Positions 1 to 6,608 of a stretch of DNA of 12,639 nucleotides are shown piece after piece (position 1 is the first letter of the stretch; each line of letters starts with the position of its first letter). The position numbers were made by a program, and so were the translations under genes. Where the stretch lies: contig DAOVPS010000088.1 in assembly GCA_030629105.1 (NCBI GenBank), positions 1-12,639 on the forward strand. The letters run 5' to 3'. The notes under the pieces were generated by a model. It did no database searches and was not told the origin of the DNA. It was given only the letters and a program-made list of their open reading frames with translations. This stretch comes from JABLTI01 sp030629105 (lineage in GTDB: Archaea > Asgardarchaeota > Heimdallarchaeia > JABLTI01).

Positions 1-107
1 ATTCTCTTTCCATATTGTGTCAGTAGATCTCCTACCTCTTGAAATCGTCCTTTACCAAAGACAATCTGTGGTGTGTTAAGAAAATCAAATTTTAATTCAT
101 CAGACAA
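1..107 (-). CDS. Iron-containing alcohol dehydrogenase, N-terminal fragment (continues past left edge)
   Basis: Only about 35 codons are visible; the gene runs off the left edge. Read leftwards from a TTG at 107-105, the frame begins LSDELKFDFLNTP and continues with QIVFGKGRFQEVGDLL. This is the typical opening of group III, metal-dependent alcohol dehydrogenases (an F-x-F-x-T-P stretch, then I-x-F-G-x-G, then a helix leading to the first Rossmann strand). A TAA lies directly before the TTG in frame, and no other start codon occurs nearby, so TTG is the probable start; no strong ribosome binding site is visible. The family reduces aldehydes or ketones, or oxidises alcohols, with NAD(P)H in the cytoplasm. 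The gene begins 22 bases after the stop of the ABM-fold gene on the same strand, which suggests an operon. Substrate cannot be told from this fragment; a glycerol dehydrogenase-type relative is possible. Confidence 0.72.
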   Translation of the reverse strand, partial: MSDELKFDFLNTPQIVFGKGRFQEVGDLLTQYGKR

Positions 108-129
108 TTAATCCACAACCGGAAACAAA

Positions 130-447
130 CTACATCGAGATAAAAGCATCTTCCTCTAATGGAAAGAGATTCTTGTGTTTTATTCCTTCTCGAGGTTGAG
201 CCATCATAGGAGCAACAGATTCTCGCCAAATTTTGTAATGTTCAGTTTCTTTATGAGATACAAAACCACTTTCGTCTTTGTAAACTTCATATAAGAAAAA
301 TCGATTAGTATCATCTAAACACTGTAGAACATCAAAACGAAAATTCAAAGGTTCTTTTCTTGTATTTTTTGCATTCTCAAGTACTGCTTTTATGAACTCG
401 TTTCTGTTTTCTTCTTTCACATAAACTGTAACACAAACTACGTACAA
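130..447 (-). CDS. ABM-fold protein, LsrG-like (putative quinol monooxygenase / phospho-AI-2 isomerase family)
   Basis: This 105-residue protein has the size and pattern of the antibiotic biosynthesis monooxygenase (ABM) dimeric ferredoxin-like fold. The segments NFRFDVLQ (35-42), RFFLYEVYKDESGF (49-62), HKETEHYKIW (65-74) and the tail APMMAQPR (79-86) match the pattern of LsrG, which isomerises phosphorylated autoinducer-2, and of YgiN-type quinol monooxygenases. LsrG's partner genes (kinase, aldolase, transporter) are not visible, so the true substrate is open; a role on a reactive dicarbonyl is plausible beside the alcohol dehydrogenase gene that follows by 22 bases. The start is TTG at 447-445. 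A GAGG at 461-464 lies 13 bases upstream, longer than usual spacing. An ATG at 460-458 is out of frame and separated from the TTG frame by a run of seven A residues (minus strand). Confidence 0.8.
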   Translation of the reverse strand: MYVVCVTVYVKEENRNEFIKAVLENAKNTRKEPLNFRFDVLQCLDDTNRFFLYEVYKDESGFVSHKETEHYKIWRESVAPMMAQPREGIKHKNLFPLEEDAFISM

Positions 448-580
448 CTTTTTTTAACATCCTCTAATTATTTCCTAGTTAATGAGAGGAATTGTAATTT
501 TATCAGTATTTTGTTATTCTAAGTTTTTATTACCAAAACAATAATAGATTACTAGAAATTAACGGATATTTGAATTAAGA
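448..580. promoter_or_regulatory. Divergent intergenic region between LsrG-like gene and methyltransferase gene
   Basis: This 133-base AT-rich gap separates two divergently transcribed genes and should hold both promoters. For the rightward gene, GTTTTTATTACC at 523-534 is TATA-like and would place transcription start some 30 bases before the ATG at 581. For the leftward gene no convincing TATA box stands out; an AGAGG (461-465, minus strand) is present. No hairpin, repeat or small gene is seen. Confidence 0.3.
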
Positions 581-973
581 ATGACTCACGTATTGAATCA
601 GGAGAACACAATCTATGATCAATTCATTCAAGCATATTATACTATGTTTGACAAGATTATAGAGCAATTACAAGAAAAATCTCTTGAAACTCAGTTAGAA
701 ATTAATCAAGCATATTACTGCGTGGTTAAGGAACTACTCCTTAGTGAATACATAATTCACACAAATGATTTTCAATACGATTTTCAATTATCGTTAAAAA
801 ATGAGTCTAGTGTAAAATGGTTTAAAGTTTTACAATCAAAATACTCAGAATTAATACAACAAACACTTATCTCAAAATTCCAGTACAAATTACAGGAATC
901 ATTAACTATTGAAGATGACACCCTGGTTACTCCCTTTATTTTCTCATTACTTTTTGAGAATTCCTTACAATGA
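581..973 (+). CDS. N-terminal part of an Eco57I/TaqI-type DNA methyltransferase, ended by an in-frame TGA
   Basis: These 130 codons end at TGA 971-973. They are in the same reading frame as the methyltransferase that follows, and the codons after the TGA carry straight on into the conserved GVFYT motif, so this looks like the detached N-terminus of one protein rather than an independent gene. The sequence is helical and rich in Gln, Glu, Leu and Tyr, without transmembrane segments or visible metal or nuclease motifs; no PD-(D/E)XK pattern is recognisable. In type IIG and related enzymes such a helical segment precedes the methyltransferase core. The start is the first ATG after an in-frame TAA at 560-562; no clear Shine-Dalgarno site precedes it, so a short or absent leader is likely. 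If translated alone, a short polypeptide without catalytic residues would result. Confidence 0.6.
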   Translation: MTHVLNQENTIYDQFIQAYYTMFDKIIEQLQEKSLETQLEINQAYYCVVKELLLSEYIIHTNDFQYDFQLSLKNESSVKWFKVLQSKYSELIQQTLISKFQYKLQESLTIEDDTLVTPFIFSLLFENSLQ

Positions 974-1027
974 CAAGAGAAACAAAAAGCAGGAGTTTTC
1001 TATACCTCTTATGATGAAGTAAATTTC

Positions 1028-3001
1028 ATGTGTAAAGAAGCTTTAATTCAATATCTTGTGACTAATACTAGGATACCTGAAGCACAGCTAATCTCCTTGT
1101 TTTGGAAAAACATCGAATCATTACAAGGCAACTTTATTATGAAAGATCTAATTTTAATAAAACAAAAAATCAACAATATTCGTATTCTTGATCCTGCTTG
1201 TGGTTCTGGAGCCTTTCTACTTGGCTTTCTTAATCTCTTGATTAGAGTGCAAAGTAAAATTCATTCACTATTAGATGAGGAGTTCAAAGGACATGAGCTG
1301 CTTCAAGATATCTTATTGAACAATTTATTTGGATTAGATATTGATTCAGAAGCAACTTCTATTTGTCAATTGAGACTTTTATTTTATCATCATTCTTTAA
1401 CAGCTGATAATCTGATTACAAACCGTTTAAATATTTTACAAGAAAACGCGATTCTAAGTAAATTAGATAATCCAATCTTGGAAGAGAAATTTAACATAGT
1501 AATTGGTAACCCACCTTTTGTTAGACAAGAACAATTTCTATTGGAAATAAAAGATCGCTTAAAAGACGACACAAATATCAAGGATTACATTTATACAAAA
1601 CTCGAAAGCTACTTCACATCAAAAGTAGAATTACCTCGAGAAAGAAAAAGTGATTTCTATATTTATTTCTTCTATAGAGGATTAAGTCTCATAAAAGAAG
1701 GTGGAGTTCTTAGTTATGTCACGTCAAATTCTTGGCTTGATGCAAAATTTGGAATGAATTTTCAGAAATTTTTGTTGGAGAATTATCAGTTACAAGTTAT
1801 TTATGCAAATCAGCAAAGTAAGTCTTTTTCTGCAGCTGTTAATACAGCCATTACCTTTCTAATCAATCCTAAACCGGAATCAATGATAGAAGATTCACTT
1901 GTTCGTTTTATTCTGTTGAAGTTTCCTAACTATATGGATTTACAATTAATTCATCGTTTAAACATTATAACTAGTACAGGAACTTTCGAAAACACTCGTT
2001 TAAAAATTACCAGTAAGAAACAAATTGATTTGCTCCAACAAGGAAAAAAGGATGAGGAGTATCGTGGAGAAAAATGGGGTTCCCTTTATTTCCGAGCTCC
2101 TAGTATAATTACTAATATCTTGGATTCCTTGAAAGATAAGTTCATAGAATTATCTGAAATTGGACATATCCGATATCCCATTAAAACTGGAATAAATGAA
2201 TTCTTTTTCTTGGATGAAGATACAATTCTTGAGTATGGAATTAGTGGTGAGTTTCTCGTTCCAGTGCTGAAAAGCCCAAAGGGAATTCAGCTATTAGAGA
2301 TTTTAGCTACAAAATTAGATACAAAGTTGTTTACATGTAATTATACGTTGGATGAACTTGAGAGTAAAAAGAAAATTGGCGCAATAAATTATATCAAGTG
2401 GGGTCAACAGCAAACTACTATATTGAAACAACAATCCATTGGAGAAATTCCATGGCCTGAAGTACCATCGATTCGAAATAATCGACCTTCCTGGTATTCT
2501 ATTAATAGAATACCTCCAGCTGATATCTTTTGTAGTCGATTTATTGATCGACGATTTTTCTTTTGTTTTACTTCTGACGATTTGATTGAAGATCAAACTT
2601 TTTACGGATTAATCCTCCATGAACAATTTAAGAGTGAAAAATCCCTCATTGTTGCTCTACTAAATTCGACTCTTGTTTATTCATTGTTGGAGGTATTTGG
2701 TCGAACATCATTAGGGAAAGGTGCCTTGCAATATACCAAAAATGATTTCACAATGCTCCCCATTTTAGATCCTAGAAAAATGCCAGATAAATTGAAAAAT
2801 AAGCTTGTAAGTAAATTCAATTTAATTCTTAATCGTGAGATTAAACCTATTTTTGATGAAGTACAACAAACGGATAGAAGGGAATTTGATAAGCTAATCT
2901 TTGATTGGTTAGGATTATCTGGAAAAGAAGTAGATGAAATTTATTCTTCTTTAACTAATCTAGTTTCTCAAAGACTTGAAAAGTCCGGACAGAGTGTATG
3001 A
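1028..3001 (+). CDS. N6-adenine DNA methyltransferase catalytic and specificity region (Eco57I/TaqI-like)
   Basis: The longest clean part of the interrupted frame is 657 residues from ATG 1028. It transfers a methyl group from AdoMet to adenine N6 in DNA. AdoMet motif I is DPACGSG (residues 55-61), an acidic loop FGLDID follows at 101-106, and the catalytic NPPF (motif IV) is at 161-164, the gamma-class order. The stretch YFFYRGLSLIKEGGVLSYVTSNSWL is split here into its recognisable halves: the helix before KEGG and the strand SYVTSNSWL. The C-terminal half, including IKTGINEFFFL (about 385) and the TSLGKGALQY stretch (about 560), resembles the TaqI-type target-recognition domain. ATG 1028 is the first start after the TGA, but it has no ribosome binding site and would drop motif X, so it may not be a real start. 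The stop lies four bases from the stop of the opposing peptidase gene. Confidence 0.85.
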   Translation: MCKEALIQYLVTNTRIPEAQLISLFWKNIESLQGNFIMKDLILIKQKINNIRILDPACGSGAFLLGFLNLLIRVQSKIHSLLDEEFKGHELLQDILLNNLFGLDIDSEATSICQLRLLFYHHSLTADNLITNRLNILQENAILSKLDNPILEEKFNIVIGNPPFVRQEQFLLEIKDRLKDDTNIKDYIYTKLESYFTSKVELPRERKSDFYIYFFYRGLSLIKEGGVLSYVTSNSWLDAKFGMNFQKFLLENYQLQVIYANQQSKSFSAAVNTAITFLINPKPESMIEDSLVRFILLKFPNYMDLQLIHRLNIITSTGTFENTRLKITSKKQIDLLQQGKKDEEYRGEKWGSLYFRAPSIITNILDSLKDKFIELSEIGHIRYPIKTGINEFFFLDEDTILEYGISGEFLVPVLKSPKGIQLLEILATKLDTKLFTCNYTLDELESKKKIGAINYIKWGQQQTTILKQQSIGEIPWPEVPSIRNNRPSWYSINRIPPADIFCSRFIDRRFFFCFTSDDLIEDQTFYGLILHEQFKSEKSLIVALLNSTLVYSLLEVFGRTSLGKGALQYTKNDFTMLPILDPRKMPDKLKNKLVSKFNLILNREIKPIFDEVQQTDRREFDKLIFDWLGLSGKEVDEIYSSLTNLVSQRLEKSGQSV

Positions 3002-3005
3002 CGAT

Positions 3006-4343
3006 CTAACCTAGCATTTCTTTTGCTAAATGATAATATGCAACTAGTGTATAATCAAGAGTAATTAATGAAATGCGTTCATCGTTCCCATGGATGCGAT
3101 TAATTAATTCTCCAAATTCTGTTCTAGGGTCCATTAAAGCAAAACCACAACATTCAACTCCAAGTTTCCTAAGGAAACGTAAATCTGTTGCTCCAGGATA
3201 AATCAAAGGTATGAATTCATTTTGAGGATCTATTTTTTGAATTGCCTTTTCTATTTTGGTGACTAATTCAGATTTGAACGAGCTTTCATTACCAAAAGAA
3301 TCAATTCCCTCACCTCTTAATACATCGATTTTTACTTCCTCAGCTAATTTCTTGCCAAGTGCTTTTTTAATATGATGAGTGATATAACCCAAATCTTGCC
3401 CAGGCAAAGTTCTTACATCTACATCAAGAGATGCTTGTGCAGGAATGGTATTTGTTTTTGATCCTCCTTTAATTATATTTGGTGAAATACTCATACTTGT
3501 AAGACTAGCTAGAGATTTAGCTGTTTCTGGATTAGTCTTCAGCATTTTTTTCAAAATTAAAGGTAGCAATAGCTTATTGTTCATCATTAAACGTGTTATA
3601 GGTTTTTGACCAAAACCTTTCAAAAGAAACTTTAGATATTTTGTTGTTGCTGGTGGTTTATACTCAAATAGTTTTTTCGTTGCTTCTGCTGCTTTAACTA
3701 TTGCATTATCGCTACCAAAAGGAACAGAACCATGTCCTGGAGTTCCTTTGAAAGTTAATCTTAGCCAGGTTGCTCCTTTCTCACCGATATTGAAACCGAA
3801 TCTTCCAGGTGATAAGATAATTCCACCCATTTCTGAAACTGCATAATCACATTTCATTTCTTTTGGATGATGCTTTAACAACCATTCTGTTCCAAACGAA
3901 CTCCCCATTTCTTCATCTGCTACAATAACTAAAACCAAATCACCCTTAGGTTTGAATTTCTCTTGATTCAACTCAGCAAAAACAACTACTTGGGCAACAA
4001 CGATGAATAACATATCAATAGCGCCTCTACCCCAGATAAAATCATCTTCGAGTTTTCCTGAGAAAGGCGGATGAGTCCATTTCTCTTCATCATCAATAGG
4101 AACTACATCCACGTGTGATGGACCAAACATGAGTGTGGGCCCCTTTCCTGTTCCCTTAATTCGAGCAATTAAGTTTCCTCTTTTTGGTGCTGATTCATAT
4201 ACCTGGCATTTAACACCCTTTGATTTCAGATATTTCTCAATGGTAATGATACTCTTCATCTCATTTCCTGGTGGATTAACGCACTTATTTTGAATTAATT
4301 CTTGCAGTAATTTAGTTGCTTCATCTAGTGTTTTCTCATTCAT
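3006..4343 (-). CDS. M20 family zinc peptidase/deacylase (ArgE/DapE/carboxypeptidase G2-like)
   Basis: A 445-residue cytoplasmic hydrolase of the M20 metallopeptidase clan, which cleaves N-acyl amino acids or small peptides with two zinc ions. Visible signatures: SHVDVVP with ligand His77 and Asp79, GRGAIDM with bridging Asp110, the DEEMGS stretch with the likely general base Glu144 and ligand Glu145, probable ligand Glu171 in SEMGG, and ligand His418 in RIHGNDE. Residues from about 185 to 320 (KGTPGHGSVPFG onward) form the dimerisation/lid domain. All expected metal ligands are present, so an active enzyme is predicted. After GRGAIDM the family usually has a Lys-Gly or Lys-Asn pair; here it is LFIVV. 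The ATG at 4343 is chosen because an in-frame TGA sits six bases upstream. The gene starts 34 bases after the UPF0216 gene on the same strand, a likely two-gene unit. Substrate is not assignable. Confidence 0.9.
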   Translation of the reverse strand: MNEKTLDEATKLLQELIQNKCVNPPGNEMKSIITIEKYLKSKGVKCQVYESAPKRGNLIARIKGTGKGPTLMFGPSHVDVVPIDDEEKWTHPPFSGKLEDDFIWGRGAIDMLFIVVAQVVVFAELNQEKFKPKGDLVLVIVADEEMGSSFGTEWLLKHHPKEMKCDYAVSEMGGIILSPGRFGFNIGEKGATWLRLTFKGTPGHGSVPFGSDNAIVKAAEATKKLFEYKPPATTKYLKFLLKGFGQKPITRLMMNNKLLLPLILKKMLKTNPETAKSLASLTSMSISPNIIKGGSKTNTIPAQASLDVDVRTLPGQDLGYITHHIKKALGKKLAEEVKIDVLRGEGIDSFGNESSFKSELVTKIEKAIQKIDPQNEFIPLIYPGATDLRFLRKLGVECCGFALMDPRTEFGELINRIHGNDERISLITLDYTLVAYYHLAKEMLG

Positions 4344-4377
4344 TTCTCATTCGCTCGCATTCATTTTCAGTATAAAC

Positions 4378-4848
4378 TCAAGTATAACCTGTAACAACTA
4401 TAGAACCTATTTTCCTTACAGCGGTAAATACTTCGGGTTTCCAAACGTAGGGTTGGTGTTCTTCTAATTTAAATTTGCTAAATTTATCTGATGTTCTTCC
4501 TGAAATCCTATGTATAATATATAATTCTCGTAACCCTCCAGATACAGAATATATTCCCTTTCCAAGGCTTGTTCTTCGCAATAAAATAACTGGTAATCTA
4601 ACTTCTGTCCATTGATTTTCAGGGAAAAACTGACAAATTATCTTGAGATGTTCCTTCCTAAATCTGTGAAATATTTTTTTCTTAGTTTGAACTCGTGGTT
4701 TCTCCTCTGCGAGTAATTCTTTCAAAAATTTTCTTTCCGTTGGTAAATGATCATTCATCTTCTCTATATCAAGAGACCAGATAAGATCCAGCAGTTTATC
4801 AGACATTTCAAGTTCAAAGACTAGTTTCAACCAAAAAATCTTTCGCAT
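4378..4848 (-). CDS. UPF0216 (DUF61) family archaeal protein
   Basis: I recognise this as a DUF61/UPF0216 protein, a family of about 130-150 residues known essentially from archaea and of unknown function. The diagnostic run is LDIEKMNDHLP (26-36), then ERKFLKELL (38-46), KIFHRFRKEHL (58-68), FFPENQW (74-80), VRLPVILLRR (83-92) and the basic C-terminal WKPEV (136-140). The protein is soluble and basic, with no signal peptide. The listed start (ATG 4848) gives 14 extra N-terminal residues; family members usually begin nearer to the ATG at 4806-4804 (Met15), so the start may be later. Neither ATG has a clear Shine-Dalgarno site. It precedes the M20 peptidase gene by 34 bases. This gene is the best evidence for an archaeal source. 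Confidence 0.82.
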   Translation of the reverse strand: MRKIFWLKLVFELEMSDKLLDLIWSLDIEKMNDHLPTERKFLKELLAEEKPRVQTKKKIFHRFRKEHLKIICQFFPENQWTEVRLPVILLRRTSLGKGIYSVSGGLRELYIIHRISGRTSDKFSKFKLEEHQPYVWKPEVFTAVRKIGSIVVTGYT

Positions 4849-5008
4849 ATTCCATTTTTAAGAAAGTGAAATAAATTTATTACTAGGTATTAAATAAGAC
4901 CCTTGGTTTTAGAAACTAAAGCATTAAACTTTAAACATTGCACTGTAACATTTAACTAAACTGTAAATAAAAAATACCGAAAAATTTCCCAAAAGGTTGT
5001 AATATTAT
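4849..5008. promoter_or_regulatory. Divergent intergenic region with TATA-like elements
   Basis: This 160-base gap between the leftward UPF0216 gene and the rightward cysteine-rich gene should carry both promoters. On the plus strand GTAAATAAAAAATACC (4963-4978) is a plausible TATA box about 35 bases before the ATG at 5009. On the minus strand TAATAAATTTATTT around 4869-4882 is a candidate for the other direction. A weak AAAAGGTTG (4991-4999) precedes the rightward start. There is no gene or hairpin. Confidence 0.3.
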
Positions 5009-5308
5009 ATGACTCAAGATGCATTTGATCCCAAACTCCCATCCGGATTTAATTATTTGATTAAGAATGGAGAAATGATTCTCAACTTCTTCTGTGATTG
5101 TTGTCATGAAGAAGTCAAGGTCTCAAAGAAATTACAAGAGAAAATAGAAAAACTTGAGAAATCGTTTCAGGAAGTATTTAATGATCTTAAAGATGAAATG
5201 GATGGTAAATTCTTTAGATGTGGTCAATGTAATTTCCTAATTTGCAAAAATTGTTGGGATAATAGGGATACAAAATGTAAAGATTGCCCCATTTGTATTG
5301 AAGAATAA
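5009..5308 (+). CDS. Small ten-cysteine zinc-binding-type protein with central coiled coil
   Basis: A 99-residue protein I cannot assign to a named family. It has ten cysteines: Cys29, Cys31 and Cys32 near the N-terminus, then Cys71-x2-Cys74, Cys79-x2-Cys82, Cys90-x2-Cys93-x2-Cys96 near the C-terminus. Between them, residues 38-66 are a charged, heptad-like helix (KLQEKIEKLEKSFQEVF) that probably forms a coiled coil. This suggests two zinc sites, one built from the pairs at 29/32 and 71/74 brought together by the helix, the other from the C-terminal pairs, as in interrupted zinc ribbons or treble clefs. No transmembrane segment is present. It may bind nucleic acid or act as a protein adaptor; neither is shown by the sequence. 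It is followed by the flavin oxidoreductase gene after 89 bases, which seems to have its own promoter. Confidence 0.8.
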   Translation: MTQDAFDPKLPSGFNYLIKNGEMILNFFCDCCHEEVKVSKKLQEKIEKLEKSFQEVFNDLKDEMDGKFFRCGQCNFLICKNCWDNRDTKCKDCPICIEE

Positions 5309-5355
5309 ATTCTCTAATAAATAATCTACATTCATAGCAAAATATTTATCATAAT

Positions 5356-5364
5356 TCTTTATAG
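5356..5364 (+). promoter_or_regulatory. Candidate TATA box for the flavin oxidoreductase gene
   Basis: TCTTTATAG lies about 27 bases before the GAGGT ribosome binding site at 5387-5391, which would give a very short leader that still contains the site. This is inferred from spacing only. Confidence 0.3.
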
Positions 5365-5386
5365 TTACCAAATAACTTACTAGTTT

Positions 5387-5391
5387 GAGGT
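5387..5391 (+). promoter_or_regulatory. Ribosome binding site GAGGT that decides the oxidoreductase start
   Basis: GAGGT matches the complement of the 16S rRNA 3' end. It abuts the ATG at 5392 with no usable spacing but is six bases before the in-frame ATG at 5398, so translation most likely starts at 5398 (MSKIFTSY) rather than 5392. Confidence 0.65.
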
Positions 5392-5397
5392 ATGTTT

Positions 5398-6489
5398 ATG
5401 TCTAAAATCTTCACTTCATATAAAATTAAAAACGCAGAATTAAAAAATCGGTTGATAAGATCAGCAACTACTTCTTACTGGTCTGATGAAGAAGGAATTC
5501 TAAGAAGACCTATTTTGGAATACTATGATCTTCTAGCAAAAGGTGGTTTGGGATTTATAATTAAGGGTCACTCATACGTTTTAGAGAGTGGGAAAGCCCA
5601 CACAGGGCAATCAGGACTTACAAATGAGAAACATCTTCCTAAAATGAAAGAATTGACAAAAATTGTTCATTCAGATAATGTACCAATAATTGCACAAATT
5701 AACCATGCTGGTATGTCAGCAAAAGCAGACAGAGTAACTGCGTCACATTATGTAACAGAAAATTGGGAAGCAAGAGAAGCATCAATAGATGATATAGAAC
5801 AAATAATTGAAGGATTTGCCAATGCAGCAGATTTTGCAATTCAAGCTGGTTTTGATGGTGTGCAAATACATGGAGCTCATGGTTATCTTGTCAGCCAGTT
5901 TTTGTCTGATAGAGTAAATAAACGTGAAGACAAATATGGTGGAACTCTTGAAAATAGAGCGAGACTCTTATTCGAAATTTTTGATGCTGTAAAAAAGAAG
6001 ATAGGAAATGCTCATATCATAGGCATAAAAATGAACTGTGATGACTTCGCTCCTGAAGGCGGTATCACAATAAAGGATTCAGTCGTTATTGCTAATTGGT
6101 TAGATGAAAAAGGAATTGACTTAATTGAAATATCCGGTGGGGGACCAGAACAAAATCGTGATATTCGAAAGACTCGAGCAAAACCAGCAGAAGATTCACC
6201 ATATTATGAAGCTAATTTTTCAGGACATGCAGAGATGATAAGAAGAACTGTTCCCACTGTTCCTTTAGCTTTAGTTGATGGAATAAGGAATGTATCAACA
6301 ATGGATGCGATTTTGGATTGTAATTTGGCGGATTTAATCTCTATGAGTAAGCCCTTGATAAATGAACCAGATTTGCCAAATAAATTGAAAGAAGGACAAC
6401 CAGAGTCAAACTGCATTGACTGTCGAGAGTGTGTATCAAGAGAACGCTTTGGCCAAATGATGTTAAGCTGTGCACAGCTTGTGAAATGA
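5398..6489 (+). CDS. Old Yellow Enzyme-type NADH:flavin oxidoreductase with C-terminal Cys cluster
   Basis: A 363-residue FMN-dependent TIM-barrel oxidoreductase of the OYE superfamily, expected to reduce activated C=C bonds (enoates, enones) in the cytoplasm. Key parts: N-terminal barrel strand KNRLIRSAT (16-24), QINHAG (100-105) at the FMN site, the family signature beginning VQIHGAHGYL with substrate-binding His158 and His161 and continuing through SDRVNKREDKYGGTLENR (170-187), and a phosphate-binding end around 293-320. The tail carries Cys339-x2-Cys342-x2-Cys345-x12-Cys358, resembling the 4Fe-4S site of 2,4-dienoyl-CoA reductase-like members, but with x2 instead of x3 between the second and third Cys. 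The usual second flavin/NAD domain of those enzymes is absent; the protein ends right after the cluster. Electrons must therefore come from NAD(P)H directly or from a separate partner. A BaiCD- or enoate reductase-like role is possible but not proven. Confidence 0.9.
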   Translation: MSKIFTSYKIKNAELKNRLIRSATTSYWSDEEGILRRPILEYYDLLAKGGLGFIIKGHSYVLESGKAHTGQSGLTNEKHLPKMKELTKIVHSDNVPIIAQINHAGMSAKADRVTASHYVTENWEAREASIDDIEQIIEGFANAADFAIQAGFDGVQIHGAHGYLVSQFLSDRVNKREDKYGGTLENRARLLFEIFDAVKKKIGNAHIIGIKMNCDDFAPEGGITIKDSVVIANWLDEKGIDLIEISGGGPEQNRDIRKTRAKPAEDSPYYEANFSGHAEMIRRTVPTVPLALVDGIRNVSTMDAILDCNLADLISMSKPLINEPDLPNKLKEGQPESNCIDCRECVSRERFGQMMLSCAQLVK

Positions 6490-6583
6490 TTAGTAATCTG
6501 TCCAAATGATAATGGTCTTTAATTTATAATTTCTATATGTAAATGGGTTCGAATGAATTGGTCAACTTTATTTCTCATAAAAC

Positions 6584-6608
6584 CATGCATACAAGCATGA
6601 TTTTTTTT
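6584..6608 (+). terminator. Hairpin plus T-tract terminator after the flavin oxidoreductase gene
   Basis: CATGC (6584-6588) and GCATG (6595-6599) form a five-base stem around a six-base loop, followed by A and eight T residues (6601-6608). It ends transcription of the rightward oxidoreductase gene about 95 bases after its stop, and its T-tract runs into the stop codon of the opposing PurF-like gene. Archaeal termination depends mainly on the T-tract. Confidence 0.6.

Larger units (their letters stand above)
581..3001 (+). pseudogene. Interrupted solitary N6-adenine DNA methyltransferase (whole reading frame with internal TGA)
   Basis: Read as one frame from ATG 581 to TGA 2999-3001, this would be an 806-residue methyltransferase with codon 131 being TGA. 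The bridge across the TGA reads SLQ-stop-QEKQKAGVFYT, and GVFYT (992-1006) is the motif X signature (GxFYTP) that opens the AdoMet-binding region in Eco57I-type enzymes. No other stop or frameshift interrupts the frame, so the damage is minimal: one nonsense codon (for example from AGA, CGA or GGA for Arg or Gly), a sequencing error, or read-through. TGA serves as a normal terminator elsewhere here, including at the end of this same gene and of the flavin oxidoreductase gene, so general reassignment of TGA is unlikely. No restriction endonuclease gene is adjacent, so it would be an orphan methylase or a type IIG remnant. Confidence 0.68.

Noticed and set aside
971..973. TGA as selenocysteine codon
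   Set aside because: Methyltransferases of this type are not known selenoproteins, the position precedes motif X and is not a redox site, and no SECIS-like element was identified.
1011..1030. ATG at 1011 with AGGAG-like sequence at about 991-995 as a restart site
   Set aside because: ATG 1011 is in a different frame from the methyltransferase, and the AGGAG is too far from the in-frame ATG at 1028.
2520..2545. Inverted repeat GTCGAT / ATCGAC in the methyltransferase gene
   Set aside because: It is a six-base stem inside coding sequence with no T-tract or regulatory context; chance is sufficient.
6545..6560. GGTTCGAAT resembling the T-loop of a tRNA
   Set aside because: The flanking bases do not form the five-pair T stem (the base after the loop is G, not C), and no anticodon arm or acceptor stem pairs around it.
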